Source of the DNA: JBMNGO01 sp050949885
GTDB lineage: Bacteria; Bacillota; Syntrophomonadia; Syntrophomonadales; Syntrophomonadaceae
Length of the DNA stretch: 64,000 bases
Direction of reading: 5' to 3'
NCBI GenBank assembly: GCA_050949885.1
Contig: JBMNGO010000001.1
Location: 310,001-374,000 of the forward strand
Below, one piece after another: positions 59,416 to 64,000 of this stretch. Every line of letters starts with the position of its first letter. The stretch's first letter is position 1. Position numbers and translations under genes: made by a program. The notes below the pieces were generated by a model that was not told the DNA's origin, searched no databases, and saw nothing but the letters and a program-made list of their open reading frames with translations.

Positions 59416-59772
59416 AGCCGAATTGTAGAGTGTCCCCGTAATTGTTGGGTGTTGCTGAGCCATACCAACCACTACATATACATTGTATTTTTTGGTTAGC
59501 TCCAGAAGAGCTTCTGTGGTAGGCCCAGGAATAGTCTCTGCTGCACGCCAATACCTGGACGCCCATTCAGCAAAACTCTCGTTTGGATCCATACTCTCCC
59601 CTGGCATGGTGGGCTTTATATAACCTATATTGGCTAATTCGGGAAATACAATTAGTTCAGCTCCTTTCTCCGCCTCAGCAGCCACAAAAGATCTCATTCT
59701 TTCAATGTTTCTTTCCAATTGCAAGTGTTCTACCGAAAATTGGACTGCACTAACCTTAACCTCTTCTTTCAT
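59408..59772 (-). pseudogene. N-terminal part of a nitrilase-family hydrolase
   Basis: Encodes the first ~121 residues of a carbon-nitrogen hydrolase: KVSAVQFSVEHLQLERNIER, catalytic Glu in IVFPELANIGY, YVVVGMAQQHP and GTLYNSAALL, where the IS256 element begins. The intended start is the ATG at 59772 (MKEEVKVSAVQFS) with GAGGTGATAATAAGG before it; an in-frame start at 59829 also exists. Together with 57410-57947 it makes a 300-aa enzyme. It lies just downstream of the enoate reductase gene. Confidence 0.9.
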
Positions 59773-59846
59773 CCTTATTATCACCTCGCTTTTTTCTTGT
59801 ACTGTTTCCTGTCCTGTTAAAATAGCCACCTCCTTACTTTAATAAA

Positions 59847-61811
59847 CTATATGGTCCTGCCAATTAAAGAACCTTCATACACCGCTTCCATAACACTGCG
59901 CGGCTTAACACAGTCGCCCACAAAAAATAAATCAATCGCAGAACTCTCTATTTCACTAATAAGGGAATTTTCCGCAACTGCGCCTGTACTAACAACAACC
60001 CACTCTGCTTCAATCAGCTCATTTTCTCCCATCTGCAGATTATGGACATCAACTCCGTTTTCAGTGATCGCAACCGCTTTACGGTTAGAAAGAACAGTCA
60101 CATTATTCTTTTTTAATGCTTCAATCAAGCCGAACCGGTTAAATGGTTCCATATCCTGAAATGCTGCTGGCAGCTGTTCAATAATTGACACATCATTTCC
60201 TGTTTCTGCCAGGTATTCGGCTGTCTCAGCACCAACCATGCCTCCGCCTAATACGGCTATCTTGTGGTTCTTAAGTACTACCTTGCCTTGCAGAATTTCC
60301 CAGGCCCCTACAACATTCCTGCCGCTTATACCAGGAATGTCTGGAAAAAAAGGTTTTGCGCCTGTGGCTATCACAACCGCATCTGGTTTTAGGGTTTCCA
60401 CCAATTCCGGGGTAACCTCCCTTCCTAACTCAATTTCAACACCCAACTTGTGTAGTTGGGTCTCCAGGAATTGTATCAACCACAACATTTTTCTCTTGCT
60501 CTCCGGTTTGCCAGCCAATAATAACTGACCGCCAAGTTGTTTTCCTTTATCGTAGAGAGTAACCTGATGACCTCTGATGGCTAAAATCCTTGCTGCTTCC
60601 ATACCACTCGGACCACCGCCTACGACAATTACCCTTTTGGCATAGTTGGCAGGCTTGATTTCCACAAATTCTTTATCACGTCCCAAGTCAGGATTAACCG
60701 TACACCTTCGTGCCCCCCCTCCTTGCCTGCGATGGGCCGATCCAAAAATGCATTCATTACAAGAGATACACCGGCGAATATCCTCTGTTCTTCCCTCCTT
60801 GGCTTTATTCACCCATTCAGGATCAGCCAAGAGGGGTCTGGCTAAGCCAATTAGATCAGCCTTTTCCTGTACCAGCAACCTGTCACAAAAACCCGGGTGC
60901 TTCAAACCGCCCCCAGCAACTACCGGGATATTTACTGCTTTTTTAATGGATTCCCAGATATACTCTTTCCAACCTTCTGGAAAGCGCATTATATCAGCAA
61001 AGATGTGAGCGGTTTCAAAAGTACCAGCTGAAACGCTAATATAGGCTACTCCTGCATCCTGGAGATAACGGGCAATTTCTGGTGATTCATCCAAGGTAAC
61101 TCCTCCAGGCAGAAATTCAATAGCACTAATTCTAAAGCCGATAGGAAAATCATTTCCCACCGATTCTTTCACCGCCTGGATCAATTCAAGAGGGAATCTC
61201 ATTCTATTGGCAAGACTGCCGCCATAGGAATCTGTTCTCTGATTCATATAAGGTGAAATAAACTGGTTTATCAGGTAGCCGTGAGCACCATGTAACTCCA
61301 CCATATCATAGCCTACTTGTTTGGCTCTCTCGACGGCTCTGACAAATCCTTCGATTATTTCGTGGATTTCATTGTGGGTTAATTCGCAGGGAGTAGGATA
61401 GGGGGTGCCTAAAAGGGTTGCCGGAAGAGGTGAAGGAGCCAGACGCCGCTCACCCGTTACTACTGCCTCTGGGTATTTTTGCCTTCCCGGGTGATTTAGT
61501 TGGGCGATTATTTTTGCACCATAAGCATGTACTTTCTCAACCAGTTCATAATGCCCCATTAGAACCCAGTCCGAGTTAAGCACTAACTGGTTAAGGCCAT
61601 TGGGCAGAAAGGGAGAAATATTTCCTACCGTTATTAAGCCAACGCCGCCTTTAGCCCGTTGTTCATAGTGATTGATGGTCCGGTTGGTTACTTCTCCGGT
61701 GGATGTTGCATAGGCGGTTCCCATTGGCAGCATTACGATCCGGTTTTTTAGCTTTATGGTTCCTATTTTGGTTGGTTCAAACAGTTTAGTATAGCGTTTT
61801 TCTATGTCCAC
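59847..61811 (-). CDS. FMN/FAD/4Fe-4S enoate reductase of the 2,4-dienoyl-CoA reductase family
   Basis: The 654-aa protein has an N-terminal old-yellow-enzyme barrel (about 1-340; ELHGAHGYLINQFISPYMN, NQRTDSYGGSLANR), a 4Fe-4S motif (CISCNECI plus downstream Cys in ARRCTVNP) and a C-terminal FAD/NAD(P) domain (VIVVGGGPSGMEAARI; GGGMVGAETAEYL). It reduces activated C=C bonds. First gene of the nitrilase/EthD-like/TRAP cluster, so it likely acts in the breakdown of an unsaturated organic compound. Confidence 0.94.
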   Translation of the reverse strand: MDIEKRYTKLFEPTKIGTIKLKNRIVMLPMGTAYATSTGEVTNRTINHYEQRAKGGVGLITVGNISPFLPNGLNQLVLNSDWVLMGHYELVEKVHAYGAKIIAQLNHPGRQKYPEAVVTGERRLAPSPLPATLLGTPYPTPCELTHNEIHEIIEGFVRAVERAKQVGYDMVELHGAHGYLINQFISPYMNQRTDSYGGSLANRMRFPLELIQAVKESVGNDFPIGFRISAIEFLPGGVTLDESPEIARYLQDAGVAYISVSAGTFETAHIFADIMRFPEGWKEYIWESIKKAVNIPVVAGGGLKHPGFCDRLLVQEKADLIGLARPLLADPEWVNKAKEGRTEDIRRCISCNECIFGSAHRRQGGGARRCTVNPDLGRDKEFVEIKPANYAKRVIVVGGGPSGMEAARILAIRGHQVTLYDKGKQLGGQLLLAGKPESKRKMLWLIQFLETQLHKLGVEIELGREVTPELVETLKPDAVVIATGAKPFFPDIPGISGRNVVGAWEILQGKVVLKNHKIAVLGGGMVGAETAEYLAETGNDVSIIEQLPAAFQDMEPFNRFGLIEALKKNNVTVLSNRKAVAITENGVDVHNLQMGENELIEAEWVVVSTGAVAENSLISEIESSAIDLFFVGDCVKPRSVMEAVYEGSLIGRTI

Positions 61812-62082
61812 TTCATCCGCCTCCTAATCAAAATAATAGTAGCTAAATACAAGTATTCTTGTACTAAGCAACAAACTGGAACCCAAAGTACTACATCATA
61901 TTAGGCAAAATCAAGGCGAGCTCAGGTGTTTATTGCATAATGAAATAGGACAAAGTTGCAAAAGGAAATCCCCACTTTTGCAACAGTAAATTCCTCAAAA
62001 ATGCAAAAAGGCCATTGTCGGCACCAAACCATAATAATACCCTTGTAATTGACCGCAAATCGATTACTGGGAGGAACGGAGG

Positions 62083-63609
62083 ATGCTGACAATGACACAA
62101 GCACATGATATCAGAAAGCTGTATTTTGAGGAAGGCAAGAGGATTAGTGAAATTGCCAGGGAAACAAAGCACGATCGTAAGACGGTCAGGTACTACATCG
62201 AAAAAGATAACTGGAATCAAGAGTTACCTGTTGCAGTCCAGGAACCCAGTTACCCGAAACTTGATCCATTTAAGCAGGATATAGACAGCTGGCTTGAGGA
62301 AGACAAAAGAGCCAAACGGAAACAGCGTCATACCGCCAGGCGCGTATACGACAGACTGATTGAGAAATATGGAGATGGCTTTGATTGTTCCTATCGTACA
62401 GTTGCCGGGTATGTAGCTATGAAGAAGAAAGAAATCTTCGGGAAGAGAACTGGCTACTTGCCCTTGGAACATATACCCGGGGAAGCCCAAGTTGACTTTG
62501 GAGATGCCGAATTCTATGAAAACGGACATCATTACCCTGGAAAATATTTAAATCTCTCCTTCCCCTACAGTAATCAGGGATACCTGCAGTTGTTCAAGGG
62601 AGAAAACCAGGAATGCTTGTTTGAAGGCTTAAGGACCATATTTGAATACATAGGCGGCGTTCCCATCAGGATATGGTTCGACAACGCCAGCACCATGGTA
62701 ACCAGAGTAATGAAGAATAGTGAGCGTAGCTTGACCGAAGGTTTTTCCCGCTTTAGGGAGCATTACCGTTTTGAGGCAGCCTTCTGCAACCCCAATGCCG
62801 GGCATGAGAAAGGCAATATTGAAGGAAAGGTAGGATATCATCGTAGAAACCTCCTGGTTCCCGTACCGAAATTCAATGATCTTAAAGAATTTAATAAAGA
62901 TCTGCTGATTAAGTGTGATGATGATGCGAAAAGAGCGCATTACCGTAAAGACATGACCATTGTTGAGCTTCATATGGCCGACAGAAAAGCCCTGCTGGAA
63001 ATGCCGGCAACAGCATTTGAAGCCTGTAAATATATCACTGTTAAAACCAACGGATACGGTCGATTCTACCTGAACAACAACATGCATGAATACTCTGTAT
63101 CACCGAAGTATGCAAACACGCGGGTATTGATCAAGATGACCGCATTTGAAGTAAGCGTCCTGGACGAAAGCCACCGGGAAATTGTTAAACACCAGCGGCT
63201 TTATGGAGACCATAAACAGCAGAGCATGCAGTGGCTGCCGTATCTGACGCAGTTGTCCAGGTACCCAGGAGCATTGAAGTATACCGGGATCTATCAAATG
63301 CTACCTGACCCAGTCCAGGAATACCTGGAGAAATGCACCAAAAGCGAGAAAGGAAAACTTTTAAGAGCCATCGCCACACTTACCGAAAAAAGCGGTTTTG
63401 AAAAAGCAGTAGAAACCATCGGCGCAGCACTTTCGTATGCAGTAACGGACATTGACAGCCTGCACAATCTCCATAATCGTTTGCATGCTAAAGTAGTGCA
63501 GTTTGACCCCGTTAAACTTCAGGCTTATGTGCCGCAGTTAAAAAGGTACGTTCCCGATTTTGCGGCCTATGACAAAAACCTTGGAGAGGCGGGTGAACCG
63601 AAGTGCTGA
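62083..63609 (+). CDS. istA: IS21-family transposase IstA
   Basis: The 508-aa protein has an N-terminal helix-turn-helix (RKLYFEEGKRISEIARETKH), the DDE core with PGEAQVDFGDAEFYENG and RIWFDNASTMV, and a C-terminal beta region. The frame is intact. ATG 62083 has GGGAGG upstream; ATG 62092 is an alternative. The stop overlaps the istB start by 7 bases. Confidence 0.96.
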   Translation: MLTMTQAHDIRKLYFEEGKRISEIARETKHDRKTVRYYIEKDNWNQELPVAVQEPSYPKLDPFKQDIDSWLEEDKRAKRKQRHTARRVYDRLIEKYGDGFDCSYRTVAGYVAMKKKEIFGKRTGYLPLEHIPGEAQVDFGDAEFYENGHHYPGKYLNLSFPYSNQGYLQLFKGENQECLFEGLRTIFEYIGGVPIRIWFDNASTMVTRVMKNSERSLTEGFSRFREHYRFEAAFCNPNAGHEKGNIEGKVGYHRRNLLVPVPKFNDLKEFNKDLLIKCDDDAKRAHYRKDMTIVELHMADRKALLEMPATAFEACKYITVKTNGYGRFYLNNNMHEYSVSPKYANTRVLIKMTAFEVSVLDESHREIVKHQRLYGDHKQQSMQWLPYLTQLSRYPGALKYTGIYQMLPDPVQEYLEKCTKSEKGKLLRAIATLTEKSGFEKAVETIGAALSYAVTDIDSLHNLHNRLHAKVVQFDPVKLQAYVPQLKRYVPDFAAYDKNLGEAGEPKC

Positions 63610-64000
63610 GCCAGGAAATCGCAAACACATGCAAAGAACTGCGGTTAAGCCGCAACATAGCAGAAATGTCGGGAGAGATTCAGGCAGATACCCATCAGGA
63701 ATACCTGTTAAGACTATTGAAATCCGAGCTTGAGCACCGTGATATGTGCAGGAAAGACAAACTGATAAAGGGTGCCGGGTTTTATTCAGCTAAGACCTTT
63801 GAAAGCTTCAGGTTTGATGAAGTGACCCTTCCCGGAGCTATTAATCCGGAATACTTGAAAAGCTGCGAATTCATTGAGAGCAAAACCAATCTGGTAATGT
63901 ATGGAAATGTCGGGGCTGGCAAAACGCATTTGTCCATAGCATTGGGAATTGAAGCCTGCAAGAAAGGAATGGAAGTTAAATTCTTTAGGACATCAGCCCT
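63603..64000 (+). CDS. istB: IS21-family helper ATPase IstB (partial, runs off the window)
   Basis: The GTG at 63603 lies within the last codons of istA. The visible ~132 residues show the IstB N-terminus (SQEIANTCKELRLSRNIAEM) and Walker A in MYGNVGAGKTHLSIALG. It is open to the end of the window. IstB is the AAA+ regulator of IstA transposition. Confidence 0.93.
   Translation, partial: MLSQEIANTCKELRLSRNIAEMSGEIQADTHQEYLLRLLKSELEHRDMCRKDKLIKGAGFYSAKTFESFRFDEVTLPGAINPEYLKSCEFIESKTNLVMYGNVGAGKTHLSIALGIEACKKGMEVKFFRTSA

Larger units (their letters stand above)
61927..64000 (+). mobile_element. IS21-family insertion sequence (right end outside the window)
   Basis: istA and the first part of istB are present. 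The left end is probably near 61927 (TGTTTATTGCATAATGAAAT). Short repeats typical of transposase binding sites follow, including the perfect inverted repeat GTTGCAAAAG (61955-61964)/CTTTTGCAAC (61975-61984). No target duplication can be checked because the right end is missing. Confidence 0.85.

Overview
The window looks like chromosome from an endospore-forming, anaerobic Firmicute of the class Clostridia, perhaps near the Syntrophomonadales or Peptococcaceae. This is inferred from a GerA-type germination operon, a CIRCE-controlled groESL operon, FabK as the enoyl-ACP reductase, the alr/mazEF and tsaE-tsaB-rimI-tsaD gene orders, nested MinD-type ATPases carrying ferredoxin domains, and a 2-hydroxyacyl-CoA dehydratase-like iron-sulfur protein with its ATPase activator. 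No rRNA, tRNA or CRISPR array was seen.

Positions 1-31300 are mostly housekeeping genes on the minus strand. First comes a type II fatty-acid operon (transcribed fabH-fabK-fabD-fabG-acpP-fabF-fabZ-accD-accA) with a terminator after accA. A divergent FabK-like gene starts upstream of it, and the shared promoter region carries two copies of a 12-bp palindrome. Then follow groES-groEL, a molybdopterin operon (Moco-type leader RNA, a 59-aa Cys-containing protein, moaA, moaC, moaB), a plus-strand nfeD/SPFH pair, and a DUF134/NifX/MinD-ATPase cluster with a 20-bp palindromic operator. Next are 5-FCL and lgt, a cluster of five DnaA-box-like 9-mers directly after tsaD, the tsaD-rimI-tsaB-tsaE block, a family 4 uracil-DNA glycosylase, a universal stress protein, an amidohydrolase, a class I amidotransferase, and acpS-nnr-CBS-alr-mazE-mazF.

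Positions 31300-43700 hold signalling and envelope genes: cheW, a hybrid histidine kinase, then a plus-strand Agr-type quorum-sensing locus. That locus has two paralogous 5-TM proteins, a kinase with only two TM helices, AgrB, a 44-aa AgrD prepeptide not previously delimited here, and a LytTR regulator. mgtE, an L,D-transpeptidase, a nitroreductase, a PaaG-like enoyl-CoA hydratase and a YyaL-type thioredoxin-domain protein follow.

Positions 43700-64000 are more accessory and show decay. They contain a CoA-transferase broken by a 2-base frameshift, a BadF-type ATPase with a double-cubane-like iron-sulfur protein and a ferredoxin-like protein, remnants of a sugar ABC permease, a four-gene GerA germinant receptor operon, a DUF2294-like gene, a possible riboswitch/attenuator ahead of a zinc alcohol dehydrogenase, and a 32-bp inverted-repeat element. 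A catabolic cluster (enoate reductase, nitrilase, EthD-like protein, TRAP binding protein) follows, with the nitrilase cut by a complete IS256-family element flanked by an 8-bp target duplication. The window ends inside an IS21-family element.

The most notable candidates for something new are the Agr locus with its apparently split sensor (5-TM plus 2-TM kinase), the DnaA-box cluster behind tsaD, and the unclassified RNA leader ahead of the alcohol dehydrogenase.
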